Source: Purpureocillium takamizusanense (Eukaryota > Ascomycota > Sordariomycetes > Hypocreales > Ophiocordycipitaceae). Taken from it: a stretch of DNA of 64,000 bases. A program made the position numbers and the translations under genes. The notes under the pieces were generated by a model. It searched no databases, had not been told where the DNA came from, and saw nothing but the letters and a program-made list of their open reading frames with translations. Location: contig NC_063074.1 of assembly GCF_022605165.1 (NCBI RefSeq), forward strand, positions 151,501 through 215,500, given 5' to 3'. The first letter of the stretch is position 1. Each line of letters opens with the position of its first letter. Below are positions 37,924 to 50,000 of the stretch, one piece after another.

Positions 37924-40900
37924 GACTTGGAAGGCCTCGCGGCGATGTCATGCAACGCGGGGAGTGTGTGTTGCCGGTGAACGGCGAAGGGATGTTTGGG
38001 GGTTTGGTGAGAATGAGTAGGTGGGTAGGAGGTAGCAAAAGCGCACCGCGAGTGATGTCGTCACGCGATGTTTTGCCCTTGGCGTGCCAATAACGAGAGG
38101 CAATTAATGGCAGAGGGAAAGGTGACTGAAGGAGATGCAAGCATTAACAAGTGAGAACAATGCCTGGTCGGTTGTTGACGGGTGCCTGGGCAGAATGCTT
38201 GGTTGGCACACGGCTGACACGGGGGGAGAGATGCGCGCCAGGCACGAGACAGCGCCGCAACGCCTTTGTGGACAAACAAATGGCAAACGGCAGAACAAAG
38301 TTCAAGGAAAGGGGAAAGCGGTCGCGCAAGCGGTGATGGCTGCGAGGGCGATGCGATGGTGTCGCGAGGGGGATGAAAAGTGAGGTTTGAAGGGTGATGG
38401 CAGTCCGACGCACCCTGGTCGAGGAGAAAGGTGTGTAATAAGGCGAGGTGCAGGAAGTTTTTCGGCTCGCCGGGTCTGGCTGGCTGAGGTGAGGTGAGGT
38501 GGGCGGGTGTAAGGCAGATGGATGGGGGGCGGGCTGGCGCGCGGGCGGGAAACAATGGGCGCGGCCCCCAAGAATAGCGCTCCCGTGCAGCTATCGAGGT
38601 AGCCCTGGGCACTGGCGATGGCTGCCCGCCCGTCAGTACAGTGTACAGGTAGGTTCGTCGCTGCAGTCGAGGCGGGTGTGGCCGGGCTGGCTCTGGAGCG
38701 CCAGTGATCGATCGCCCCAGCAATCACTGTGCCTACCTCACTGTAGTGCGCGACAGCACCGGCTATAAGATAGTGCCTCCACCGGAGCGCGAAATGGGAT
38801 GGTCGCAGAACAGCAGCCTCGTGGCAGCGCCGCAAGACGCCCTGGCGCACAGGGAAAATCGCGCTCGCAAAGATGAGCGTATCCTATGCAAGCGGTCGCA
38901 GGCAGGCAGACGACGTGCGCACGATGCGATGAGGTGCAGATGGGCGAGCGGTCGATGGTGAAGTTTGTGTGAGCGAGTAGAGTCTGGCCTTGGGGACTGT
39001 TGTACTTGCAACCCATGGTACACTTGGCGCCCACCCACACACGCCGCTGGCGTGCGCGCGCAGGCACACGACTGACAGCACAAGTGGCCGTGTCGGTCCC
39101 CTTTTTCCTCTTTGGGCGCCCCAAGTACCGTAGACACGCAACGCTGCAGCGGCCACCAAGCCGGGTGGGCGGCCACCAATTGCCAGCTCGTCAAGACTGG
39201 CGGTTGGTGATTGGCGGCGCGATGGACAGGGAACACGCTAATACCCAATCGGTGCGGCTTGGATCAATTCTACAATTCATGATTGGCACGGAGAAGCGGA
39301 TTAACCAAGCCCGGGGGCATTCAAGGCCCCCTGGGGAGTTTCGTGCCAGCCCAGGTACCGGAGACATGCATGTCTGGCCTCCAGTCAGTGAGGGACCAGC
39401 TCGCAAGCCCCCAAGGGTTTGCGGCATCACGCACTGATGGAACGAAGGAACCCTCTAGATGTCGCGCAGCGCGTCATCGAGGCTTCACGGTTTCGTTCAT
39501 CCGGCAACTGGACTACTCAGTGACTAGCTCCCCAAGAACAAAAACGTCGCACTAGCCGTGCAGTGACGACAATTCCCGATGATTAAGCGCTGGTGCTGGA
39601 TCGTTCAGGAACGGCACCTACATATCGAAGCTGGCAGACAAGCCAGTGTGAGACAATAGACGACAATATATTACCTCCATCTGCTCCTATAGCAGAGGCT
39701 CTTGCGTGCGTTTGCAATGTAGTCGAGTTCGTGCTCGAAGGCTCCCTGGCGCCAGCGTCGGCGAGAAGCCCTCCTACGAAGTACAGCGGTACCTATTGGC
39801 AGGTATTTCTTGCAATCACCAGGCACATTTTCTTTGACGTCATGGACAGTGCCGACTCTCCCCTCCCTCTTCCAGGGTCGTCACAAAAGAGGCATAAACT
39901 CTTGCGCTGGTGAATGTGTCATGTCCGAGGAGTGACCGGCAGTCAAGCGTGCCATCACCTCCCAGCCAGCGCCTTTCTCCTTGCCAAAACCACCAAGTGC
40001 GAAGTAGAGACAGACGCCGCGACAAGTCATGCCGCTTCCGCTTTCTTGTCGGGGGAAACACGGCCTCCGGACTATTTGTCCTTGGTAACGCATCCAGTTC
40101 CGAAACACATGCTGTGCTGTGGTCATGCATGAAGCCGACCCGTTGCACAGCGTGTCTGTCTGGCGTACCCAGCCCAGACTTTTTTGTTGCCCGCCAGTCC
40201 AACAAGGAAGGCTCAAGCCCGCAGGATCTGGTGCGAGTGCGGCGGCTCCGCAATTTTCCCCCTTTGGTCGACTTGCGGGGCACCTGGCATGCCAGGGCAG
40301 CGGGCCGATCGCGGATGACTAACAATCATTGCCAATCCCAACTTTCCTTCGACATCACCCATTCCCTCGGCCGAGGCATCGAGCAGCCGCCCGGGGGCTA
40401 CAACGGATTTGCCTCGCTTTCAAGGTGGCCGCATCGTTGCTGTGAATATAAATCTACGGCTCCAAGGCTCGCTTCTTGGATGCCGCTGGCGATGGTGCTC
40501 CCTAGCTGCATCACGAGGAGTCATAGCAGAAGCACTTACAAGCCGTTTCACCAGGGAAATGCCAACTCGGTTGTTCAAATATCGGACGGGGCTCATTGCT
40601 AGTAATCAATATATATATTCCATTATTATTAGCCCACAGGATGACCATGTGGTGATATGAATAGACCTTCAGCGCATGCTCTCGTACCGTCAGCGACGGC
40701 CTGCCGAGCGGCTACTTGGGAAAGGGTGCCTCTCGTTTTCCACCACGACACCCAGGAGTTCGCTCACCGGGCGTTTGCACGCTCGAAACAATAACAGCAC
40801 AATTCCATAACGGTCTTTATTATTAGCAGCATACCCGCGCATTGTTCTCTAATAGGATACTCCACGACAAAGAGCTGCCCACACGAGCTCGGCAACCCCC

Positions 40901-42392
40901 AGGCGCAGCGGCGCGACAAACCCATCACTCCCGATAGGGCTCCAGACGAAGCGCTACGGGCACAGCCCACCTCATCAGGCGACGAAGAAATACAGAATCA
41001 CATTTACATTCGGACAGCGGTGTGGCAGAAGCTGCGAGGAATTAAAGGTGCCGCGACGCTGCTCAAGGACAAGTAGCGAGCCGCATGTAGTATATCTTCT
41101 TCCGGAGGGTCTTGGTCACACCTCAAGGATGTCTGAGCACTTTGATTTCTCTGAAAGCCAGGCACCTTGGCTCCGCTACCTTCTTGCCAAGCCGTATATC
41201 CTACAGGGACTGGCTCGGCAACAAATTCGCCCCGAGTCCTGCGCAGTCTACCTCGCACGAAGTAGCGGCGTTTCCATGCGCATTCGCAGGGTGATTATTG
41301 AGCTACGCACAGCTCCTGCCGCAGTGTTCAGTCTACAGAAAATACTCGTTCGCCGGGTGAGAAAAGACGGCTACCTCGGGGAGAGTCGGCAGGGTGGTGA
41401 TGGGCTTGGCAATGTCTCGCGCGTGGAGCCGCGTGGAGAATGAGGCGGTCTGCAAACAGAACTGGCACGAGGGGCACCATGCCGGAGATGTTCAGTTATT
41501 GGCGAGGGTGCATCACGGCGCTTCCACGGTAGGCAATAAAAGCGTCCAAATTGTTAAATCTTCGTTTTATAAGAACATGGCAAACAGCGACTTTGCTCTG
41601 CGCGAGGGAACAAGAGACACAGTGCCGCCACCGGGTGGTTGTCATCCGCAAGTGGGCAGCACCCCGGATTTGCAGTATACTGTAGTCAGGTGGCCTCGCA
41701 GAGCAGCTTGGGTAGACGTACGAAACAGCACAGCTGCGCCAAGGTAGTACTGCACTCGTGTCACTCAGCATTTCCATTTCGACGCAGCAGCGCACAAGGA
41801 AAAGCCCCGGGCTTGGCTGGCCACTACTACCAGGCTGGATGGCTCGCTCCCGTACCGAACTCCGCTACTCCCCTGTACCCGGCCGCATCCCCGCCCCTGG
41901 TCCTGCAGAATGCGATGCGCAAACACCGGCGAACTTTTCCCTGGGTGGGCTGCGTCGATGCAGCACCTCGTGCTCTTCTGCGGGCATCATGTGCTGTACC
42001 TAACGTGGTATGTAGGGTGTGCGGGTGTTACGCAAAAATGCGACCCTGGAACTGCTGGCCGGCCCCGCAGCAACATGCCTAGGCCTAGTACCTAACCGCC
42101 TAACCACCCGCCCCCCCCTCCTCCCCCCCTGGGCCTCCAATCCCTGGGTGTCCCGCCCATGCGCGGTAGCGGCCCGCCGACGCGACGCATGAACCCCATT
42201 CTGGACGCTAAACAGTGACCTCATTCGTGCCTTTTTTTTTCTCTTCCTCGACCTTGTCTGTGCCTCTTGTACTTCGTATGCGTAGCACGCAGAACCACCA
42301 GCGGCGTTGCTCCCATCTGTCCGTGACAGCGACTCGATCTCTCCTCGCCCTCTCCCCCACGTCTGCCGACTCGAGAGCCGCCGTCGCCCGCC
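37924..42392. other. 4.5 kb divergent intergenic region
   Basis: The first 1.3 kb (to about 39.2 kb) is GC-rich and looks like promoter DNA of the large gene. The part from about 39.3 to 42.1 kb is more mixed in composition, with an AT-rich patch at 40600-40640 and long overlapping ORFs on both strands (for example 39910-40602) without recognisable domains. A CTAG/TACC island and C-runs at 42077-42130 precede bmt5. No gene is supported. Confidence 0.5.
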
Positions 42393-42519
42393 ATGGCGAA
42401 CAAGCGCAAGCTCAAGCCGCAGCAGCAGCGGACCAAGCCGAAGCCTCTGCTGGAACGGCGCACGGGTGGCTCAAGCAAGGCACGTCCCGAGCCGCCGCCG
42501 AAGAAGAAGCAAAAGACGA

Positions 42520-42550
<31 letters not shown>

Positions 42551-43520
42551 AGCCCAGCATGAGAAGCCCACCATCCCGTTCGAGCCCGAGGACCGGATAC
42601 TGCTCGTCGGCGAGGGCGACCTTAGCTTCGCGGCGAGCATCGTCGCGCATCACGGGTGCGTCAACGTCACCGCGACGGTGCTGGAGAGGGACCATGCCGA
42701 GCTGGTCGCCAAGTACCCGACCGTCGATGAGAACATTGCGGTCTTCATGGGCACGGCACTTACTAAAGAGAAGAACAACGATGGTCTGCGAGGGGACAAG
42801 GAAGAGGCGAGCATCGCCAAGGATGGTGACCAGGCCCAAGGCGACGACTGCAGTGACCAGGAAGAAGACGACGACGACGACGAAGATGAGGGGGAGGACG
42901 GTCCCGAAGACGGCCCGGAACAGGAAGAAGACGATGAAGAATCCTACAGCGCCGACGAAGACGAAGACGACGCCGACGCCCCCAGACGCAAACCTCCCCT
43001 CCCCAAAAACAACAACCTCCTCTACCACATCGACGCCACCAAGCTCACGCCCGCCCTCCTCCGCGCCCCGCACTTCCAGCACATCCTCTTCAACTTCCCG
43101 CACGTCGGGGGCAAGTCCACCGACACGAACCGCCAGGTGCGGCACAACCAGTCCCTCCTCGTCGCCTTCTTCGAGCGCGCCACCCCGGCCCTCGCCCCCG
43201 GCGGCTCCCTCGTCGTCACCCTCTTCGAGGGCGAGCCCTACACGCTGTGGAACGTCCGCGACCTCGCCCGCCACGCCGGCCTCGCCGTCGAGCGCAGCTT
43301 TCGCTTCCAGGCCGCCGCCTACCCGGGATACCGCCACGCACGCACCTGCGGCGTCGTCCGCAGCAAAAGGGGCGACGTCGTCGGCGGCGGCGGCTGGCGC
43401 GGCGAGGACCGCCCCGCGAGGAGCTACGTCTTCAGGAGGAAGGGCGAGGTGCAGGCTGCGGAGAAGAAGAAGAAGAGGAAGAAGGGCGACGATTCCTCTG
43501 ACGATGACGATGATAACTGA
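42393..43520 (+). CDS. bmt5: 25S rRNA (uridine-N3)-methyltransferase, Bmt5-like (DUF2431)
   Basis: A single exon encodes 375 aa. A basic N-terminus with a poly-Gln tract (44-53) and nuclear-localisation-like KKKQKTK precedes the Rossmann methyltransferase motif I, ILLVGEGDLSFAASI (about 69-83), typical of DUF2431. A long Asp/Glu-rich insert (about 145-198) interrupts the domain. The rest follows: LYHIDATKL, HILFNFPHVGGKSTD, VRHNQSLLVAFFERA and GGSLVVTLFEGEPYTLWNV. The C-terminus is Lys-rich then Asp-rich. By the yeast family it methylates one uridine of 25S rRNA (N3) in the nucleolus using S-adenosylmethionine. The ATG is in CGCCATGG context. Confidence 0.9.
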
Positions 43521-44245
43521 AGCATTGGATACCCCGGCGTGCGCCGCCTACGTTGCACTCGTACTTCGTACATATCGTACCTAGCTAGATCTGTTACTAG
43601 GCATCTCAACAGTCATCCTGTACACTTGACGAGTCTCCATGCCAAGTCCATGTGTTGGCTGTGCCAGCTTTCGCCATGTAAAGCATGACAATACATTTTG
43701 ACAAAAAAAGTCTGTGGTATCTCCTCCCGTGTCAACGCCTGCAGAACCAGCCCTCCCTCCCAGCGTACAGCCCACCTCTCTCCCTCCGGGCCCATTCGGC
43801 TCCAACCCAAACGGCCAGATGGCGGCTCACGCGCAGCAAGCTTCAGGAGGCGACTCCATGTGCCCATTGCTCTCATCCCTCCAGCATCGGGCGTCGCGTG
43901 CCGACGACTTGCCTCCACGACAGGGCCCGGACCCCCTCGCCTTGAATCTTCTGTTTTGAAGTCCCAATACAAGTACACCGGCAAACCCTCGAACACTCAG
44001 CGCCATATAGTACATCTAGACCCGGAATGCTGGCCGCCCCCTCCGTGACTCCGGAATATGCCCACCGCCTGTATAGAAAGTAGCATAGCTCGCGGCGGGC
44101 AGAGCATGCCTTTTTCCCCTCTCCAATCACAGCCCTCGGTATAGGTAGGTGCCCATACCCACCTGCAATCGCGACGCCGTATCGTCGCGCCCTGAAAGAA
44201 TGCAGTATCACTTCCGCGGCCAAGCTGGCAGCGCCGACAGGGCTT
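43521..44245. other. 0.7 kb convergent gap (bmt5 / set2)
   Basis: Starts with a GTACTTCGTAC motif at 43561, 41 nt after the bmt5 stop, followed by GTACCTAGCTAG. No gene was found. Confidence 0.5.
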
Positions 44246-47075
44246 TCAAGCGGCAAGGGCGATATCCTTCCGTATCTCTTCGGCCGCATCCTCCATCATC
44301 TTGGTCTTATTGGCCTCATCCTCGAGGCGCTGGGCCTCCTCATTCTCCCTCTCGAGCGCCTCTTCCTGCTCTCGGAGCGCTCTGCGCTCGTCCGCCATCT
44401 CATCCTCGGGCGCGGACTCGGGGGGTGGCGGTGGTGGAGGTGGTGGACTGGGCTCTCCGGCATCGCCTTCCTTCAATCTCTTGAGGTCCGGACCTTCCGA
44501 TGGAGTTGCACTGGCAGAATCGGCCAGCTCCTCTGCTCGCTTGCGCTTCCGATCCTGGCTGCTGGGAGAGCCGGCATCACTAATGGTAGGATCCTCAACT
44601 CCGTCATACCTCTCTTCGCCTCTGGCTGCGTCCGAGTGTGCTGTCCCGGGTTTTCCGAGTGTTGCAGGATCCCCGGCGCTCGGGCTCTCCTTGGTATCCT
44701 TACGCTTCTGGTGGGCGCTCTGATGGGCGCCGTACTTCTCAACAGCTCGGTTCAAAAAGTCTGAGACATACTTCTTGATCTTCAGCACTTGCTTCTCGTT
44801 GAGCGCAGCCGTGGGGTCTTCAACTCGATTGTTCTTGTAATCCGACGCGACGAGCTTCTTAGCAATTTCCTTGCCCAGTCTCTTCAACTCATCCTTTGGA
44901 AGCTTATGGCGGAATTTGTCCAGGACATGCTTCACGGTAGGAAACACCTGAAAGACGTCAGACACTAAGCTTTGGTAGGAATAGCACCTCGGGTTGGAGG
45001 GAGCCTACCGTGTTTTCGTAAATCTTCATCTGCTTGTCCTGTGGCAGAGTCCGCCACTTGTCCTTTTTACTCTCGGCGATGTGCACCTCGGGCGCTTCCT
45101 TTGGCTGGGACGCAGGTTGCTTTGGAGTGCCTTCCTTGGTCACCTTGTCAATGATGCTTTGAATAGCTAGCTGCTCCTGCATAGCCTTCGAAGGACCCTT
45201 TTGAGCAGAATCGGTCGCCGGGAGTGTTGGTCGCTGCCAGGTCGTCTTCCCAGACTTGGTGTAGAAGTAGGTATTACCTCTTCCATCCTTGGCGGTGAAC
45301 CACCCGTCTGGCAGAGGAGGGCGTCTTTGACGCTGGGAGTTGAAGAAGAACGAGTTGTTACGTTGGGGGACGTTGCTGCGAGGCCCTTTTGGAGCGTCGG
45401 GAGGGCGTGGCGAGGCCGTCTTCGGCGTCGACTGGGCAGTCTCCTCCTCGCGTGCTTGGCCGCCACGACGCTCCTCGTACAGGTTTTGCACGGGGGCATT
45501 GGGATCAACCTTGCGCCGTCTGATGCGGTACGCCATTTCTAGCTTGCTCCAGTCCTCGAGAAGCTGTTTAGACCGCGATGAGACATCCTCGTGCTCAGAT
45601 GAGCTTAGGTTCTGAACGGTGGCTTCGATGTTGGAGTCTTGGATTTTGTTCCGCGTAAGGCGCGGGAACTTATCAAGGATTTCGAGCACCTGAAGGACCA
45701 GATTGTGGTCATCGATGAAGGTATTGAGCGTCGTCTTCAAAATCTGGTATGCGTGCATGCGCATGACGGAATGAATGGCACGCTCGTCATCGCAGCGCTG
45801 GATACGCTCCAGGAGCTTGACGGCAATCCATTTCTCCTTGCATTGCACGAGCGCTGCCATGACTTTGCGGGCGTCGTCTTCGTCCAGGCTGCGGGCTTGT
45901 ATGCTGTTGACATAGTCCTCGTCCTCCTCGTCCGGCCGCTTCTTCCGCGGCTTCTTGGCGACGGTCGTGTCCCAGCCGTCAGCATCGTCGATACCAAGGG
46001 CCTCGACAACGGCCGCGGGCAGCTTGGTGGCGCGCTCGGTCTGTGTCTTGCCGCCAATAAAGCCCACGCAGTTTGGCTCTCCACAGTAGCAAGGTTGCGG
46101 ATCGGCCCCGTAGCGGTCGACGTTGTAGTTGAAGACCAGCTCCTCGCCGGCACGAATGTTACGCAGAGCGAAGATGCCCATGCGCAGCTTGTCCCCAACC
46201 ACCCATTTGTCGACGTAGCAATTGGGATTGCACGAGTGGTTGCAGAAGCGGCCCAGATTCCCCTTTCTAGTCGCGTCGACAAACTCACTCTTGCTGAGCG
46301 ACATGAAGTAGAAATGCTTGATGCCCTCATCGTCGTACTGCAGCATGCGGCGCCGAAACGTGGGCTCGTTGATGACCTCACCAATGTACTCGTAAATGAA
46401 TTGGTTGGGCTGCAGATGCCCGTTGGCACGCAGGCCGAAGCCCTTCTTCTCCGTTTTGATGACGGAAACGCTGGCCCATTGCTTGCGCTGAAACCTCTGG
46501 TTTTGACAGCCGCCACCACAGTTGCCGGCATCAGCACAGCACTCCATCTTTGTTGCTCGGTTGATACAGTCCGAGTCCTCGCCGCAAGCATGATTGTCGC
46601 CATTTTCTGGAACATGATCGGTTAGCACTCACTCTGCATACCAAGATGGCGCTGCGGCCGCCAAGAGAAAGTGCATACGCCAGTCTTCCCTGCAGTCACA
46701 GTCCAGCGCGTCGTTGTCTGTAGAGCCCAGGTTTTTTGATCCGTAGAGGCAGTCGGAGATGACCTGAAAAGTCTGACACGAGTCGGAGGTCATGTCGGGA
46801 AGGTGATCGAACAGGGGTGCCTCGCGTGCGGCCGATCTCTGGGACGATTTTCGAGACAGCCCGGAGGGCTTCGAGGAGCTGGGAGTGCCGACGCTCTCGC
46901 CGCGGGACTTGACGCCATCGACATCGTTGGAGGAGGATGGCGACTTTCCGTTTCTCGCGTCGGGAACCGGCGTCGAGCCATCTGCGTCCGTATCCGCCAG
47001 CGCGCCATTGGCAGCCGCGCCGTCCTCGAGTCTGACCTTGCTCATTTTCTGGGTGGCGTGTTCGTCATCCTCCAT
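44246..47075 (-). CDS. set2: Histone H3 lysine-36 methyltransferase Set2
   Basis: Three exons, 47075-46679, 46606-45009 and 44947-44246, give 898 aa. Introns are 72 bp (GTATGC, TGCTAACC branch site, CCAG) and 61 bp (GTAGGC...TCAG). Domain order is complete: AWS with its Cys array (DCDCREDWQ...[13 protein letters not shown], about 125-167), SET (about 170-295) with NHSCNPN at 255-261 and ELVFNYN, post-[11 protein letters not shown] (305-312), a conserved helical middle region, WW (about 562-592, [19 protein letters not shown]), and an SRI domain right after the last splice junction (about 666-735), then an acidic/Pro-rich coiled-coil tail. It methylates H3K36 co-transcriptionally by binding phosphorylated RNA polymerase II CTD. 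All catalytic and zinc residues are intact. The start [14 protein letters not shown] was chosen; a second Met lies 10 residues later. Confidence 0.96.
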
Positions 47076-50000
47076 TTGAGCATTGGCAGCAGGGATTGGG
47101 GTGGTTCGAGTGAGGCGTAACTGCGCGTACTCGAGATGTGCGTCTGGGACGAGGTCGAGGCGTGGTCGCGGTCGCAGGCGTAGCTTCAAAGGGCGGGCGA
47201 CTGGACGAGGCGCAGGTGCGAGTTCGCGACAGCAACGCAAGATGGCGCGCGCAGCCGCAGTGACCGCCGGCGAAACGCAGTCGCGCAAGTTCTGAGACAG
47301 GAAACAGCCCGTGTATGGAGCGTGCGCCAGGCGGAAGAGAGGCGCTCGAGTGGGATCAGACTCTGTCGAGATGCATGTGGCCTTGCACTCGTCGCGGCGA
47401 AAGATGAAGCAAAACGAAGGGGAGGCAGGAAGGGAGGCAGGCAGGTTCGGTCAAGCCCGAGGATGTGAATGTGGTGCGGTGCGGTGCGGTGCGGTTCTGT
47501 GGCTGCAGTAGGTAAGCAGCCGGGCACAGCGCGCCCCAGCACCTGCGCGCCTCCAGCGTAGAGGCCCGGGCAGGCTCTCCAATCGCTGTGCTGCCCAGGC
47601 AATGCGCTGAGCTGAATGGAGGAGGGAACCTCGAAAGCCTCCAGCTCTCGCTGGGCCACCTCCGCTGGGCGGGCGACGGGCTGCTGTCTGGTGCTCGAGG
47701 CGCCCGCCATTACTGCCCGCGCGGTGCTGGCCACGGGCAAAGGCCCACTACCAGGCACTATGGATGGAAGGGACCTACAGCCCGCACGCCTCCCGCTGCT
47801 GCAGCGCGCCCTGGGCGGATAATTACCAGGCCCGCCCCGCGTAGTGGGCCGTTCGTTCGAGGTTGAAATTCCCCGCCATCCTATGTACGAAGTACGAAGT
47901 AGCTGCGACTCGGCAGACTTTGTTACCAGCGATGTTTGGACCCGCCCACGCTCCCTGCTCAACGTTGACGCTGGGCCATGAGATGCGTCTCACTCGCGTC
48001 TTGCTGATGCTCGCAACGTTCACGTTCTTTTCCAGGGCATTGAGAATTCCACACTGGCCGCGTCCACGACTACAAGGTGCCACTCAAGGATCCCCAATTT
48101 AATGTCACGAGGACTATGCAAAGTGCTCGTAGGCAATTGAGGATTAGATACGATTCAGTATAGGCTTCTTTGCGCATTATGGTACCGTTGACCGATCGAG
48201 AGCGTTGTCACGCATCACAGATCAAACCATTCGAGTAGTTTTTGAGTCAATACTTGCTGATTTATCTGTGACATTTAGCCGACGCTTCTTGAATTCTTGA
48301 ATTCCTGCAGCGCTCCTGTCACGGTCTTGGAAGCGCCTACCCGGAACTACATCTGCACCAGCAGGCTGTTGACTTCCCTATCAAATATATTTCCAGCAGA
48401 GAATGTCGCCTTGCCTTAGCACTACATGCTGTGTCGCTTATCATGCAGCTGCAAAGCAAAGTTGGAGGAGGCAAGTCTCTGTCGTGTAATATCACAACGA
48501 CCTGTCATGTCAACATTGCATCGTCCAAGGCGTAATGACATTTGAGCTCCATGCAACCGAAGTCTTACAAACTCATATGGCTACATGCGGTCCATTGAAG
48601 CTATGCAGTCATTCTATGTCTATGCCGTTGTGAAACCGCTCCGCGTCACGGACCTCTGTCGGACAGGTCTTCCGAACACCATCCCTGTAAGCCGTGAACT
48701 CTGAACGGCGCCCCGGGCCGCTCGCTGCGGACGAGAACATTCGCGGCCAAGAATTAGCATTCCGCAAAAAGGGATCAAGTTGACGCCCGACGGCTCCCAA
48801 GCCAATTCATTGCCCAAGGCGCTCGATGGCTCTGTTCATAACGAAACGTGGCCGATGTTCAACGGCAAGGGGGAAGGCACGACACGGCGAGGTGGGTCCG
48901 CTCCGGGCTTGCCAACGCATTGTGCATGACCCCGGGGCAGGAGCAGTCCGTCTATAAAATGGCGGTGACCGCTTTCTCCTTTTAAACCTCGCGATCGATC
49001 AAGATGATCTGCCTTCCGCCTTGCAACATCGCTTTCGAGAACGACGCGACAGCTCGCCTGGTCCCATCATGACCCGTGGCGCTTGGCATGGGCGCGCGCT
49101 GCCCCGGCCCGGAGCACTCGGCCGTCTCCGATGCCACGAGTCGGCAACGGCATCCGTCCAGGTCCTGGCTCAAATCCTCTCGGCCCCCCGACCTGCGGCA
49201 GCAAGCAGTCTCCAATCATCAGCCCGATACATGGCAACCAGCCTGAGCGCGCTGGCTGGAACCCCTTCTTTGCGGGCTGATTGGCGCGAGCGCAGCCAGT
49301 GGTGTGGCTTCCCGCCTTAGCAGCAACTGCACGAACGCATCTGCTCCTCTGACGCTCATTGGGCCTTGGATCCAGTGGCCCTGCTCCATACGAGGCACAG
49401 TCGAACGCAAATCATCTACTTCGTACGAACTCGAGGGAGGGCAATTTCGATGTCGCGTGCACTGGGCTGCTGGGCCTCACATACAGCGGGCTCGTGCTCA
49501 AGCAGGCTCAAGCAGCAGGACCACGCTCGCCAAAGCACAGCGGTTCATCGACGTACACAAGCTCGACTCAGTCTTCGACCCGGCCATCGTGATGGCCCGT
49601 CGTTTGAACAGGGTGGCGGGTGAGACAAGGTCATGCGGCCAAGCAAGGACGTCCGGATTGGCCATTGTTCGGAAGAACCACCACCACCCTCATCGTGCGG
49701 CCGCAGGTCGATGCATGCGAGGGCGTGCATTGTCTGCGCCTTCACCATCCGCACCAAGTACCTCCTCAGCATCGCGCGCCTGGCCCGTATTCAGAGACGG
49801 ACTGTGGAGCCTCGATCATGTTACCGGCATACCTGAGCGAGCGACCGGCAAAGGCGCCGCCACCCGCGGCGGCAAGGCCGGCTCGAGAAAACGGAGGAGT
49901 CGTCTGGTCCTATGCTTCCACCGTCACACACTATCCGACCTGATCGGGATGTGTGTGGGTGGTGGTGTGCGTCGCGGCTGTGAGGCCTGCCTGACACGCA

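Noticed and set aside
39840..40602. Possible gene from overlapping 161- to 230-codon ORFs on both strands
   Set aside because: No domain, no splice structure, and equal openness on both strands; no support beyond length.
43981..44010. Possible tRNA B-box (CCTCGAACACT)
   Set aside because: No matching A-box, acceptor stem or CCA-proximal pairing around it; no tRNA could be built anywhere in the window by eye.
46629..47288. Set2 starting further upstream than 47075
   Set aside because: The upstream extension (ATG at 47288) is Arg/Pro/Leu-rich leader-like sequence; [14 protein letters not shown] fits fungal Set2 starts better.
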